From Macrocystis pyrifera (taxonomy: Eukaryota; Sar; Phaeophyceae; Laminariales; Laminariaceae): a stretch of 64,000 nucleotides of DNA. The stretch covers positions 8,145,023 through 8,209,022 of the forward strand of contig JASSKH010000024.1 in the NCBI GenBank assembly GCA_031763025.1, given 5' to 3'. Shown here piece by piece: positions 13,901 through 22,800 of the stretch; position 1 is the stretch's first letter; each line of letters opens with the position of its first letter. A program made the position numbers and the translations under genes. The notes below the pieces were generated by a model that worked only from the letters and a program-made list of their open reading frames with translations, was not told the origin of the DNA and did no database searches.

Positions 13901-16900
13901 CAGTAGTGATGCGGACTGCAGATAATCTCTATACCAGGTATATACGTATACCGTATCACACTATCACACTGTGTGATAAATATATCACACCCCCTGGGAC
14001 GAATTTCAGACCCGGTTTACTCCAAAACATGGGGGGGGGGGGGCACACACGAAACGAAAAGGATGGCGTTGGAAATATCCCGCCGAGAAGGTTTGCATAA
14101 GATAGACGCATCGCTAGTCGTACTCAGTAGGCCCTCCCCGTTATTTAGGGAAACCCAGCTTTGATAACCGTCCCGGGGGGGGGTGTGTTATCTTGTCACC
14201 CTATTGCGGGGGTCCATAGTTAATAGGACCTATGGCGTACACAAAAACCTATATATTTACCTTTTTTTACTAACAAAATTTGGTCCCGTTAACTATGGAC
14301 CCCCGTGATCGTGTGGTATTGGTGTCATAGGGTAGATCGTGTAGATCCTGACTTTCCGTTATGGTACGTTGCGCAGGATCTGCCTAGTACAGATATTTCG
14401 GGGGGGGGCATAGTAAGTAGGACCAAATATTGTTACGTAAAAATAGGGAAATGTGTAGGTTTTTGTGTGTACCGTATGTCCTGTTTACTATGGCCCCCCG
14501 GTGATGGTACACAGATCCAACCCAGGAAGCGTCGTGTTTGTGATCATGCAGGTTGTACGGCTCGTCCCACCCGGCAAAAAAAACGAGCGGTGTACCTGGT
14601 GCCTGGTAGATCGTGTGCGTGCGCGCGTTATTGTTGCGACAGGTTATTGTGCTGCCTGTCGTGCTCTCTCTGGGCAAATGCTACGCACGAGTGAGTGCCT
14701 ATTATCAGGAGCATGACCGCACTGAAAGATCTACCAGGTACTGTATACACCACGATGAAGTGGCATCGATGAGCTATCCGAGGTGTGGTAAAACACTGAG
14801 ACACCACCCTCAGCATTTCACTATTACGGGGGACCATAGTAAGTAAGACCCACGGTACACACAAAATGCTCGTATATATTTACACATTTTTTCCAACAAT
14901 ATTTTGGTCCTATTTACTATGGCCCCCCGTAGTACTGTCATTTCGCTTTCTCTCACGTTTTACTCCCTTCAGGGTATCGTCCTCGTATATACCCCCCCCC
15001 CCCCCCCCCCCCCCCTACAGTTTTGCTGTCTCTGGAAGTGGCCACACCACAAATTATATCAATTCATTAATGCTGTCATCCATACGCAAGAAAATCCGCC
15101 TCAAATGCGGTTCTTAGTAGGATGCAGCTCAGCCTTCATGCGACTCGTCCAACACCTCACGGCGCTTCGCGTAGCTTGGTGCAAGCAATGTCTGCCTGGT
15201 CGGTGAAACCCCGACGTGCTCCGTCCCGGCATTGTAGGGGTGCGAGGGTCTATGGTCATACGACTACGGCCATGCATGACAATGAGTACCCCGCCCCCCC
15301 CCCCCCCCCCTCCCCCCAACAACAGACGCCTGCTATGATGAGGGGTAGCGCCACATATTTCAGTAAGGTAGATAGGTGCACCATTTCAGTTCTGAGGTTC
15401 CTCCCATGTGGACATCTATATCCCAGTGACCCCCCAAAAAGTAGATTTCAAATATTTCAAAGTGCAATGGTTTGTGAACAATCCGATGGCCAAGGTGCAC
15501 AGCTACTAATATTGCCCCCCCCCCCCCCCCCCCCCCATATTATAAAGGTTGGGTTGGCGTCGGTTGGCAACGTCACTGTAAAACATGCCGCTCACTACGT
15601 GAACTAGACAACCAGGGTACCGTTTTTTTTTTCTTCTTTTTTTTCTTTTTTTGGCGGTCGCCCACAGCTGGTCGTCGGGTTAGATCATTTATGCGAGGTA
15701 AAGAACCTTTACTCTGCACAAGGGGAATTGATCGTATCACGTAGTGTTCAAGGTAAGGCACCCATGAGGCAGTTATGTAGTACTCCCATTGCTGTCTCTG
15801 GAAGTGGCTACACCGGAAATCAAATTAACTCATTGAAGCTGTCGTCCATGTGCAAGTCCGCCTCACAAGCGGTTCTTAGTAGGATGCAGCTCACCCTTCA
15901 TGCGACTCGCCGGACACCTCACGGCGCTTCGCGCTTGGTTCAAACGGTGTCTGCCTGGTCGGTGAAAACCCGATATGCTCCGTCCCGGCATTGTAGGGAT
16001 GCGAGGGTCCATGGTCATACGACTACGGCCATGCATGAGATCGAGTACATCTCTCCTATCGAATACACCCCCCCCCCCCCCCCCAAAAGAAAAACGTTCC
16101 GACGATTTTGGGTCAAGAGGCTCCGTCATTCAGAATTGTTTTTAGCCGAAATGTGCTGTGTATATCTCTATCGTAGCTTGCGTTCAGCGCCTAATTTTTT
16201 TCGGGCTCCTTCCTCGCTTGAGGAGAGCCCCAAGATTCCGATTTTGATTTAAAAAAAAAAAAGGATAGTAAGCTTGAAAAAAAAAAAAAAAAACGGTACA
16301 TAAGACAACGATTAAAAAAATCCCATGGGTTGAGGATATCTAGCTGAATAGTGTAAATGAATATGCGTCAGACCCACAACGACGTTGCGTTGGTTGAGAG
16401 TTGCGATTGCGATGGTTGAGGAGCTCCTTCTCCCCGTCGTTCTAGAAATTGTCCAATGGTTGGGGCTGAAAAGTGTCACCGTACTTCCCCTGCACACACG
16501 CACGCACCTGCCCTGCACACGTCGAGACACATCGGACCCGATAGTTCCCCCCCAACTCAAACTCAGGGTTCACCTCTCCACAAACGGCTTGTGGACATTT
16601 TGACCTTTTGCACCGTAAACGTTGAAAAAAACTCCAGCGTCGCCTCGGAATTACTCAGTTTGAGTACGCATGTTATTTTGGGCGTTAAATATGATCACAC
16701 GCAGTCGGGTCTTGGAATATTCGCGTGATTGCTTCGGTACAGACATGCCTTGGACCACCCGAGAATCGGCTCTATATATATAACATGAAAAAAGATGGGG
16801 GGAAAAAAACGTGTATTCCTGCGGAAACACCTGGCTGAGTATTGTTGACCCCCTTGAAGACCTGCGATTGGTAGGGTCGCATTGTCGGTGGCAGCGCCAG

Positions 16901-19900
16901 TCCTAGGTCCTTGAAAGAAAACAAAAATGTGGCCTACGATAAGTCACCCTCTTCCATGTTGTTCATGTCGGCCCGTACGATACAAAAAAAGAAAGCGACA
17001 TCTGAGTTGCTACTGCGTGCGGCGCTCGTGACCGGCGAAAATTTTGGGGGGCGATATGCTCTTGAACCGGCAGCTCGTATTGCAATATGTACTTTTAATG
17101 CAACTAATACGGGGGTCCATAGTTAACGGGGCCAAATTTTGTTAGTAAAACTAGGTGAATATATAGGTTTTTGTGTACACCATAGGTCCTATTAACTATG
17201 GACCCCCGTAGTAGAGTAAGTGAGTTTTTTTTTTTTTTTGCTTAACTTTCTCCATCCAACTGTTCCGAATAATATATTAACAATGGATACAGCCTTGACC
17301 CCCTTAGTGCTGCGGTCCCGATTTGGGGACAAACCGGTCTAATTTCGAGTGTTTTGTCACCAAATCGGGACTCCCAGCACTAAAAGGGTTAAAAAAAACG
17401 GTCGCACTATTGTATAGTGCTGCAGGCGTTACGGGCAGGCAGATATTAATAGATCCTGATAGACAAGTCCAGTACCCCTTGATATCAGTGTTACGGGGGG
17501 CCATTGTAACTGGGACCAGATTTTGTTATTATAGTATTAGTAGGTACATACATAGGTTTTTGTGTGTACCGCAGGCGATATTTACTACGGTCCTCCGTAA
17601 TAGGCATATGTGGTCCTCTGATTGAGGAGATATTATTAACAGAAGGGACCATACCCTGGTATGGTATTTTATAGAGGATGATTTTCGAAGTAGATAGGTG
17701 TGGGACGGGCTTTGAGATTGTTCGTTGGGTTTGCATGTTTTCAGTATCGCGGGGGGGCGTAGTAGTAAATAGGACCGGTTATTGTTCGTACAAATAGCGA
17801 AATATGTAGGTTTTTGTGTGTACCGTGGGTCCTGTTTAATATGGTCCCCCCGCAGTAGCTTTTCTCATAATATTTCTGTAGGTGGGGGTAGTAATCAGGA
17901 CCAGATATGCTTACATAGTGAAAAGACTGGATTGTACAGTTTTTTTTTGTGTGTATGATGGGTCTTGATTTGATTACTATGGTCTATTTAGGGGGGAACG
18001 TGATAATCAGGAGCCAATATGCTTTGTAAAAATACTGGAATGCATTCGTTTTAGTGTGTCTGATGGGTCCTTATTACTACTGTATGGTCCCTCCTAATAT
18101 CTCCTCAATCAGGACCAAATACGCCTACTAATATTTCGGGGGACCATAGTAAATAGGACCAAATTTTGTTAGTAAAAATAGGAAAATATATACCAGGTTT
18201 TTGTCCGTACCGTAGGTCCTATTTACTATGTTTCTTCGTAATAGTAAGAGTACTGGAATGCCAGTCTGTCCGGAAATATAGGGATGGTTCAGGTATAAAT
18301 ATGAAAATAGACGGCTCCTTACGTTTTCCGGAGGGAGCGGTAACATACTCGTACTGCTGCTGTATAGTTTTTATTTTGCGCGTATGATGGGTACTGATTA
18401 CTAATGGTTCCCTGTGATAGCTCCTCAACCTCAGAAGATTTAGGTGCTGTGTACGCACGGGTATTATTGAGCGCGTTATTGCCCGTCGTTGCGTTCGACG
18501 TGTATACGTGTATAGGGCAGAGGAGGGTCGAGTTCGCCACACAGGGTGCGATCGTTTTTTTTTTTTTTTGGCGCTCGATCGTGTGTTTTTTTTTTTTTTT
18601 TTCTGGCGGGAAAAAGGTTGCCTGTACCGAACAAGAAGGTGGTTGCATTCGGAAAGGCCTCTCTCTGTCTGGCCGAGAACCTTCTGAAAAAATCGAACGT
18701 TCGGCGTTGGCGCCCTTTCACACCTCGGACAGATACATCTACAGATTGATCATCTACACATCATGTCCATATCATCTACAGATCATCTGCAGATCATGTA
18801 CAGATCATCTACAGGTCATCTACAAATCATCTACAGATCATCTTCATGTCATCTACATATCATCTACATATCATCTACAGATCATTTACATATAATTTAC
18901 TTATCATTTACATATAATGTACAGATCATCTACAGATCATGATTATACAGTAAATATTTCATGGTAGATACATCTATTCGCGATATTGTATGAGCTGCCG
19001 TAGCTCGTGCCGCCGGGGCGGGACGGACCCCGTATATGCTGCGTGCCCAATCAAGCACATATTTCTCCTCTTGGATCTGAACTACAGATAGATAGATGAT
19101 CTATCAATACCTGTAGATCATGATGCGTCCGAGGTATGCACCCGTTTTTTTAGCGTTGCTATTGGGGGGGACCGTAGTAAATATCACCTACGGTAAACAC
19201 AAAAACCTATATATTTCGCAATTTTTACTGAGAATATTTGGTCCTATTTACTCTGTCCCCCCGTATTAAGAGATAACGACCGCCGAAGAACGATCACACC
19301 CCTGTGCGAGCTCAATTCTCTTTACGGTAAGCCGTGAAAACTTGCTATTTTTTGGGTTCTCACCAAGGAGATGCTGGAAAGACCATCCGAGCCGATGAGG
19401 AAAAAGAACACCCTGTTGTATCAGTTAGCCCGGGGACGGGGGTCAACCCTGTCAATTGACGGGGGGGGGGGGGGGGGGGGGAGGCGCTTGCAAACCGAGA
19501 TGTCGACCGGCAAGGTCTTTTCCTTCCTGTTCATCCGTGCATGCGTTTTCCGAGATCTACGATAGACGAGAAAAACCCTGTCCTTCACACCGATGGGGTT
19601 AGCCATCGCCGCGGCCCTAAAACGCCTATACTGTCATCAATAATCAAGGCACATGGGTCCCCGAAGGGATAGCCATCGCCGCCGGTGCAACTCCCCCCCC
19701 TGAAACATCCATATTATAATCAAGATGCAGGGGTCACACTAGAGGGATAAAACATGGCCGGAATACCACCCCCCCTAAAACGTCTGTACTGTAAGTAATA
19801 TACATGGATCCCTATTGGGTTGGACGTCGCCGACATCACCTTCTAAGATGCCGCCCGCGTCGTTCTCTCTAGAACACCGCCTCCACCATTCTGAAATCCC

Positions 19901-21846
19901 CAAACATCACCCGCATCACACCCGACCCCCAAAAACATCACCAGTACCATTCGCATCCCCGCAACACCGCCGCCATCATACTTCGACAACCCCCCCCCCC
20001 CCCATCTACTGTAGTACTTATCTCTCTGGACGGAAGTTTAAGGACCGTTGGGTCTTCCGTGTTGATGCACGAACGTTCGTTCCATTTCCGTTCACGGTAG
20101 GTGCATAAATTATATGCCAGGTGGGCACCATGTACTTGTAGGTTGGATTTGTGCGTGGGCTACAAGTGGATGACCGGGGTACCGTTTGTTGGGGGTCACC
20201 ATGGCCGTTCTGGTGCAGTAGTGGTCCCTCTACTCGTAGTACCGGTATTTAAGGGTCAGCCACCAATACCGGCACCATTATAGCGGCAACCGGCACTAAT
20301 TACTCCGCACACTACCACACTATCACGGGGGACCATAGTAAATAGGACCTACGGCACACACAAAAACCTATATATTTCCCTATTTTTACTAACAATTAGT
20401 TGTCCCTATTTACTATGCCCCCCCCCCGCAATAGAAATAGTTGATCCCATCTGTGCCAAGCGATTCCATCGGCACCATAGCGGGAAACCGGTACTAGAGA
20501 GGGACCGCTGCTGTGCTGTCACAATATATGATATTGTGCGCGGTGGAGAGTCTTTACTCCGCACAAGGGGGATGCTCGTATCACGCGGTGTGTACTTGGT
20601 CAGGCACCCGCGAGGCGGTGAGGCAGTTACGTAGTATTGGCCCATTGTTGTCTCTGGAAGCGGCCACACCCGGGGAAAAAAAAACAAACAATCGAGTACG
20701 TAGTTCGGCGCTGATATCCGTTTACAGGAAAGTACGTATAAGGTGGCCGATGTCCCCCTCACAAGCGGTTCTCAGGATGCACTTCACACTTGCATGCGAA
20801 TGACCGAACACCTCAATGTCTGCCTGGTCGCGCAGAATCGGGCTTGCTCCGTCCCGGCGTTGTAGGGATGCGAGGGTGGTCGTACGTCTACGGCCGTGCG
20901 TGACAGTGCAAGCAAAGTCGGCCTGTTCGGTGAAAACCCGACGTGCTCCGTCCCGGCATTTTAGGGATACGAGAGTCTACCGTCACACGACTGCGGCCAT
21001 GCATGATATCACGTACCCCCCCCCCCCCCCCCCCCCACCCCCCAGCCTAGCCAGCCAGCCAGGGTACCGTTTTTTTTTTTTTTCGGCGGTTGCCATGGCT
21101 GGCGGTCGAGTTAGATCGTTTTTGTGCGGGAAGAACCTCAACTCTGCACAAGGGGGATGGTCCTATCACGTAGGGTGTATATGGTAAGGCATCCACGAGG
21201 CAGTTACGTAGTAAACCCATTGCTGTCTCTGGAAGTGGCCAAACCAGAAACTATCGATTCATTGACGCTGTCATCCATATGCAAGAAAATATGCGTCAAA
21301 AGCGGTTCTTAGTAGAATGCAGCTCATCCTTCACGCGACTCGCCCAACACCTCACGGCGCTTCGCGCTTGATGCAAGCAATGTCTGCCTGGTCGGTGGAA
21401 ACCCGACGTGCTCCGTCCCGGCATTGTAGGGATGCGAGGGTCTATGATCATACGATTACGGCCATGCATGATATTGAGTACAACCCTCCCCCCCCGCCCA
21501 CGGTGCTCCGTCTCGAAAGGGATGCGTGGTCAATGGTCAAATGACTAAGGCAAGCAACAACTGAGTACCCCCCCCCCCCCCCCCCCCCCCCCCCGTCTCT
21601 CTCCCAATATCTGCGTTCTGCATGCAGCCTGACGCTACCCTAGCCTCGACGGAGACAACAGCAGCAGCATCGGCTAGTGCGGCCTCACTTCCGCCGTTTC
21701 GAATGCGACCCCTTCGCATGTCGGACGTTACGGCGGCGCAACATCGAGTGGTTCCGGCTTTTTGGCAGGCGGAGGCGTATCGCGCCACGTATGACGGTTA
21801 CATGTGCTCGCTCATGGAGCACGCGCGGAAGAACTGGTCGCGATGA
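1005..21846 (+). CDS. Msp1/ATAD1-like membrane-anchored AAA ATPase (nine exons)
   Basis: Exon model: 1005-2199, 2877-3088, 5459-5732, 6494-6625, 7507-7850, 10405-10522, 11407-11577, 13685-13855 and 21628-21846, about 944 residues. All introns are GT-AG and all joins are in phase, apart from an internal one-base break at a G run in exon 3. Seen: low-complexity N-terminus (1-430), probable membrane helix at the start of exon 3 (about 470-495), Walker A GPPGCGKT (618-625), Walker B IIFLDEAD (697-704), ATNRP (746-750), Arg pair RR (759-760), and a RPLRMSDV-type C-terminal helix. Known of the family: Msp1/ATAD1 proteins sit in the outer mitochondrial or peroxisomal membrane and extract mislocalised tail-anchored proteins using ATP. 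Order and spacing match that family rather than katanin, spastin or Vps4, which lack an N-terminal helix. Odd: a Gly-rich insertion after pore loop 1 and a much longer N-terminus than the usual ~360-residue protein. The start codon is uncertain. Confidence 0.85.
2365..2487 (+). repeat. Family P, 5'-truncated copy with poly(C) tail
   Basis: Only the last ~105 bases of P (from CCTGGTCGGTGAAAACCC) remain, ending GAGTAC-C(n). Lies in intron 1 of the AAA ATPase gene. Confidence 0.8.
2877..3088 (+). CDS. AAA ATPase gene, exon 2
   Basis: The acceptor is CTCGCAG at 2870-2876 after a pyrimidine-rich stretch, and the donor is AAG/GTACGC at 3089. Two bases complete the split Ala codon from exon 1. The product is mildly hydrophobic and ends ALPEIIRVAK, leading directly into the hydrophobic segment of exon 3. 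Poly(C) tracts and a truncated family P element lie in the intron just upstream. Confidence 0.6.
3190..3294. repeat. MITE copy
   Basis: Left end TTACGGCGGGCC, right end diverged (CCCCCCTAG). Lies in intron 2 of the AAA ATPase gene. Confidence 0.8.
3470..3772. repeat. Family T, one copy and two half-copies
   Basis: Short inverted-repeat units built on CCCCGAAACGGGA(C/G)TGCAG and TGCTGTCCCGTTTTGGG. 3556-3650 is the most complete; 3470-3532 and 3711-3772 have right halves only. Confidence 0.65.
4440..4605 (+). repeat. Family S copy
   Basis: CGTAGCCCAGACCCGG, then CTTCCCTCGTCGACTCGCGT near the end. Pyrimidine-rich, unknown class. Confidence 0.6.
5027..5345. repeat. Family R element (GATC-rich)
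   Basis: Contains the recurring blocks GATCATGTACAGATC, CACCCGGTGGTGGGACCCG, GCACATGTTTCCTGGACTTGG and a twofold GTAGATGATCTACATGATC unit at 5233-5325. Confidence 0.7.
5459..5732 (+). CDS. AAA ATPase gene, exon 3 (membrane segment and linker), with apparent frame break
   Basis: The acceptor is GCTCGCAG at 5451-5458 and the donor is GAG/GTGGCT at 5733. In phase with exon 2 the exon begins LIAAGGIILRAVRW followed by an Ala-rich stretch, a plausible N-terminal transmembrane helix. That frame hits TAA soon after a run of eight G (5556-5563). One base over, the frame is open and reads WRGKQKDKEA through to PTLDEAELE, a charged linker that joins exon 4 in phase. A one-base length difference in the G run would restore a single frame. 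Whether this is a sequencing error, polymorphism or real break cannot be decided here. Confidence 0.6.
5960..6415. repeat. Family R elements, two copies
   Basis: Both show the order: GATCATCTACAGATAG, CGGCAACGTGAGCTGTAGATC (second copy: GCGTCAACGTGAGC), GATTTATCTGC, GATCATGAACTTG. Ends 79 bases before exon 4 of the AAA ATPase gene. Confidence 0.65.
6494..6625 (+). CDS. AAA ATPase gene, exon 4 (start of AAA domain)
   Basis: Forty-four codons, phase 0 at both ends. Acceptor CATAG at 6489-6493, donor CCG/GTGAGG at 6626. It encodes the segment that opens Msp1/ATAD1 AAA domains: VTFEDIAGMESVKQSL, equivalent to the W-x-D-I-A-G-L motif, then an acidic-hydrophobic run ending FPPDLYP. The downstream intron is G- and T-rich, with (GGT)n-like runs and a G20 tract at 6669-6688. 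Confidence 0.85.
7507..7850 (+). CDS. AAA ATPase gene, exon 5 (Walker A and B)
   Basis: The acceptor follows a long T-rich tract (TTTTTCAG to 7506); donor AGCAG/GTGGGG at 7851; ends in phase 2. It carries Walker A GPPGCGKT at 7546-7569 and Walker B IIFLDEAD at 7783-7806. Where the family normally has pore loop 1 (K-W-Y-G-E-S), this protein has KPYAFG (7642-7659) followed by about 20 residues dominated by Gly. It then returns to family sequence at VRAVFSLARK. The catalytic Glu of Walker B is present. Confidence 0.9.
8270..8605 (+). repeat. 9-bp satellite TGATCTGTA
   Basis: About 36 units of GATCTGTAT with common variants TGATCTGCA and TGATATGTA. It joins the family R element at 8605. Period is a multiple of three, so long open frames (YDLYDLHDL-like) are artefacts. 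Confidence 0.9.
8606..9120. repeat. Family R element
   Basis: GTTACCGAGTGGGAGCC and GTTGCCGAGTAGGGGGG mark two partial copies; ends with GTCCGAGATGTGCAATGTTTCC. Confidence 0.65.
9125..9384. repeat. Family R element
   Basis: Reverse-like order: CACCAGGCC, AGGATCTGCGTGCTGTAGAGG, GGGTCCTGCGTGGCAAC, then GATCATACACGACCGGG. Confidence 0.6.
9385..9668 (+). repeat. 24-bp minisatellite grown at a family R end
   Basis: About 11 units of GATGATCTGCCAGAGCTGTCAACA with shortened units at the left. Homogeneous at the right end. Open in all forward frames because the period is 24. Confidence 0.9.
9792..9893. repeat. Family T copy
   Basis: ACCCCTTCAGAACTGCTGTCCCG left, ACGGTACTGAAATCC and GGGTTAAA right. 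Confidence 0.7.
10405..10522 (+). CDS. AAA ATPase gene, exon 6 (sensor 1)
   Basis: The single base A at 10405 completes the split Arg codon from exon 5; codons then read EVMTELMRLWDELS and on to VVVLAATNRPWDLDPAVQ. ATNRP is the sensor-1 Asn motif of AAA ATPases. Donor CAG/GTGAGG at 10523. The acceptor (AAAAG at 10400-10404) has a weak pyrimidine tract, but it is the choice that keeps phase and family alignment. Confidence 0.85.
10717..10927 (+). repeat. Family P, truncated copy with long poly(C) tail
   Basis: Starts at TTCATGCGACTCGCCGG and ends with a C run of about 40 bases (10887-10927). Confidence 0.85.
10943..11280 (+). repeat. Family P, truncated copy
   Basis: Starts at AGAAGTGGCCGCACC directly after the previous tail. 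The end is duplicated (CATACATTACATAAG and then CATGCATAGTACC). Confidence 0.8.
11407..11577 (+). CDS. AAA ATPase gene, exon 7 (arginine fingers)
   Basis: The acceptor GTCGCAG ends at 11406. The exon opens RRFSRSFQVGLPDR, so the preceding DPAVQ joins directly to the Arg pair that acts in trans on ATP in the neighbouring subunit in this family. The rest (RKALLMKALEDVEVEDGF and then a YSCGDVVELCRE end) is the small helical subdomain. Fifty-seven codons, phase 0 at both ends, donor GAG/GTGCGT at 11578. Confidence 0.88.
11822..12103 (+). CDS. Small ORF ending in family Q repeat, possible mobile-element protein remnant
   Basis: An open frame of 93 codons (no ATG at its left end) containing KEMREIDECDMEEFDTL and GGVFIRSRNGAPSRKGC, ending NGQMTKASNK and stop. 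The last 30 codons coincide with family Q, whose other copies here carry only this end. The ORF lies in an intron of the AAA ATPase gene. It may be the 3' end of a retrotransposon reading frame; no diagnostic reverse-transcriptase motif is visible. Confidence 0.3.
   Translation: MLEKEMREIDECDMEEFDTLDSSEKTIPILGDRWWPQAARQEGDKISKTFLCNIWKQRNERPIVGGVFIRSRNGAPSRKGCVVNGQMTKASNK
12028..12133 (+). repeat. Family Q, copy with poly(C) tail
   Basis: GGTGCTCCGTCTCGAAAGGG, then ATGCGTGGTCAATGG, then CAACAAATGAGTACG plus C23. Overlaps the end of the 93-codon open frame. Confidence 0.85.
13058..13164. repeat. MITE copy
   Basis: TTACGGGGGACCATAG at left and CCCCCCGTAA at right, flanked by TA on both sides. 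First of three copies within 500 bp in intron 7. Confidence 0.9.
13276..13382. repeat. MITE copy
   Basis: Left TTACGGGGGGCC, right CCCCCGCAA; right TA duplication lost. Confidence 0.85.
13457..13558. repeat. MITE copy
   Basis: Left end of the GTCCA-AGTTAATAGG subtype, right end of the TTTACTATGGTCCCC subtype; terminal GTAA lost at right. Confidence 0.8.
13685..13855 (+). CDS. AAA ATPase gene, exon 8 (sensor-2 helix then Gln-rich linker)
   Basis: Acceptor GCTGAGCAG at 13676-13684 after a T run; donor TTGCAG/GTAAAA at 13856. It continues the helix CRE-AVRGPLREATDR and then becomes Arg/Gln-rich, with a Gln tract encoded by CAG repeats. Fifty-seven codons, phase 0 at both ends. The Gln-rich linker between the small subdomain and the final helix is not found in the animal or yeast proteins. 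Confidence 0.75.
14214..14308. repeat. MITE copy
   Basis: GTCCATAGTTAATAGG subtype at both ends, inner sequence a few bases short. Confidence 0.85.
14320..14800. repeat. Family R element split by a MITE
   Basis: Left part to 14395, MITE, right part from ACACAGATCCAACCCAGG with GATCATGCAGGTTGTACGG. Confidence 0.65.
14396..14504. repeat. MITE copy inserted in a family R element
   Basis: Splits a family R repeat: AGTACAGATA before it and CACAGATCCAACCCAGG after it are contiguous in other R copies. Confidence 0.85.
14824..14932. repeat. MITE copy
   Basis: Both ends intact with TA flanks; reverse internal orientation (ACACAAAA before TTTGGTCC). Confidence 0.88.
15015..15310 (+). repeat. Family P, truncated copy
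   Basis: Begins TACAGTTTTGCTGTCTCTGG after a C run, ends ATGACAATGAGTACC plus C tail. In the last intron of the AAA ATPase gene. Confidence 0.85.
15537..16084 (+). repeat. Family P, near full-length copy
   Basis: Runs from GGTTGGGTTGGCGTCGG through TAAAGAACC, GGAAGTGGC and GGTCGGTGAAAACCCG to GAATACAC plus C15. C runs flank both ends. No long reading frame and no terminal repeat. Confidence 0.88.
16090..16240 (+). repeat. Family E, partial copy
   Basis: GTTCCGACGATTTTGGGTC then GGCTCCGTCATTCAG; ends near CTTGAGGAGAGCCCC. Confidence 0.6.
17107..17211. repeat. MITE copy
   Basis: GTCCATAGTTAACGGG left and CTATTAACTATGGAC right. Confidence 0.88.
17297..17392. repeat. Family T copy
   Basis: TGACCCCCTTAGTGCTGCGG pairs with CAGCACTAAAAGGGTTAA; about 96 bp. 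Confidence 0.78.
17491..17600. repeat. MITE copy
   Basis: More diverged copy: CCATTGTAACTGGGACC left, TTTACTACGGTCCTCCG right. Confidence 0.8.
17747..17855. repeat. MITE copy
   Basis: Left CGCGGGGGGGCGTAG, right ATGGTCCCCCCGCAG, flanked by TA. Confidence 0.82.
17881..18103. repeat. Two degenerate relatives of the MITE in tandem
   Basis: Two ~110-bp units keep the plan (GGGGG-TAGTAATCAGGACC ... GATGGGTC ... TACTATGGTC) but diverge in the inner part (GATGGG in place of CCGTAGG). They look like an older subfamily. Confidence 0.5.
18134..18241. repeat. MITE copy
   Basis: Left TTTCGGGGGACC; right end mutated to TTTCTTCGTAA. Confidence 0.82.
18720..19140. repeat. Family R element with 11-bp satellite
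   Basis: 18758-18945 holds about 16 units of ATCATCTACAG, drifting to ATCATTTACAT. The rest carries GTGCCGCCGGGGCGGG and the usual CATATTTCTCCTCTTGG block. Confidence 0.85.
19162..19265. repeat. MITE copy
   Basis: Left TTGGGGGGGACCGTAG, right CTCTGTCCCCCCGTA. Confidence 0.82.
20323..20431. repeat. MITE copy
   Basis: TA-flanked, left TCACGGGGGACC, right CCCCCCCCCGCAA. Confidence 0.86.
20530..21036 (+). repeat. Family P copy
   Basis: Lacks the first ~90 bases; contains an internal duplication of the GTCGGTGAAAACCCG segment around 20820-20960. Confidence 0.8.
21037..21502 (+). repeat. Family P copy
   Basis: Begins at CCAGGGTACCG after the previous C tail and ends TATTGAGTACAACC; followed directly by a family Q copy. 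Confidence 0.83.
21497..21595 (+). repeat. Family Q copy directly after a family P copy
   Basis: Same core; ends CAACTGAGTACC plus C25. Ends 33 bases before the last exon of the AAA ATPase gene, so its C run lies in the 3' splice region. Confidence 0.85.
21628..21846 (+). CDS. AAA ATPase gene, exon 9 (C-terminal helix and stop)
   Basis: Acceptor CATGCAG at 21621-21627; stop TGA at 21844-21846. After a Thr/Ala/Ser linker the exon reads FRMRPLRMSDVTAAQHR, the pattern of the conserved C-terminal helix of Msp1/ATAD1 and related AAA proteins (R-P-x-x-x-x-D). It ends after a 37-residue tail. It joins exon 8 in phase 0 across a 7.8-kb intron filled with repeats. The gap is long, but phase and the family motif support the link. 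Confidence 0.72.
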   Translation, partial: PDATLASTETTAAASASAASLPPFRMRPLRMSDVTAAQHRVVPAFWQAEAYRATYDGYMCSLMEHARKNWSR

Positions 21847-22427
21847 CGCCGTCTGTGTGTTAGCGTTGGTGTTGTAGTTGGTGTTGCGGTTGGCGTGTTT
21901 TTTTTTGTGTTCGCTCTCCCTTTTTTGTCAACGGCTCCTTTTTGCCAACGGCTCTTTTTTTCAACGGCACCCATAAATACGTTTCGGAGACCAGCTGCTT
22001 GAAGTTTGAGCTGCTTGGGTTTTGCAGTGCTGTCCTAAAAAATGGTTGAACATATAACAATCCATTTGTCGGGGAACAACTACTCTGGATTAGAGGCGGA
22101 TACGTATCGCAGTAGTAGTAGTAGTAGTAGTATCATGTCTATTAAGAGCAGAGGTACGTTTCAAGTCATACGTTGTCTGTACCGCACGCATTAGTGGTGT
22201 ACCTCTCCGTTCGGAAATGTGGAGGTCGTTTCGAGCTCTAGAGTGGATATCCACCGGCACAGCTGTGTGTTTGCGAACAGAAGGGTACACGCTTCTGCTT
22301 GGACACGTGTCTAATGGTCTAATGGTAGGAAGGCCTCGTCGGCGGGGGGGGGGGGGGGGGGTGGGGTGTACTCGTCGTCATAGGACCATAGAGGCGATCT
22401 ACGATAGAGGTTCACCCTAATTCTTCT

Positions 22428-22640
22428 GAGGCTCCTCACTTGACCTCAAGGCGTCCCATACCTCACCCGAAAACTGACTTCAGCCAAAATCAAATTGCAT
22501 CTCGATGAATAATGTCATGGCACAAGCATACAATTGCGTTATTCTTCGAAACAAGTTGGGCATAATTCCGACGATTTTGGGTTGAGGAACCCCGTCATTC
22601 AGAAAATATTTTTTGACGGAAAAGTGCTACCTCTAGTCTA
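22428..22640 (+). repeat. Family E copy
   Basis: GAGGCTCCTCACTTGACC, CACCCGAAAACTGACTTCAG, then ATTCCGACGATTTTGGG and CCCCGTCATTCAG. A reverse copy is at 60348-60585. Confidence 0.75.
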
Positions 22641-22800
22641 GAACGCGTCCATAGACAGTCGCATCCCTACAGTGCCGGGACGGAGCACGTCGGGTTGTCA
22701 CCGGCGAAGCAGACATTGCTTGCACCAAGCTCGAAGCGCCGTGAGGTGTTCGGCGAGTCGCTTAAAAAAGGGTGAGCTGCATTCTGCTGAGAACCGCCTG
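22640..22800 (-). repeat. Family P, reverse truncated copy
   Basis: Reverse complement of the 3' half (GGGACGGAGCACGTCGGG, then CGAAGCGCCGTGAGG). The C tail is missing. Confidence 0.8.

Larger units (their letters stand above)
13856..21627 (+). other. Last intron of the AAA ATPase gene (7.8 kb)
   Basis: Bounded by donor GCAG/GTAAAA and acceptor GCATGCAG. It contains 10 clear MITEs plus a degenerate pair, four family P elements, family R copies with an 11-bp satellite, one family T copy, and poly(C), poly(G) and poly(T) runs. I see no additional exon. MITE density is among the highest in the window. Confidence 0.6.
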
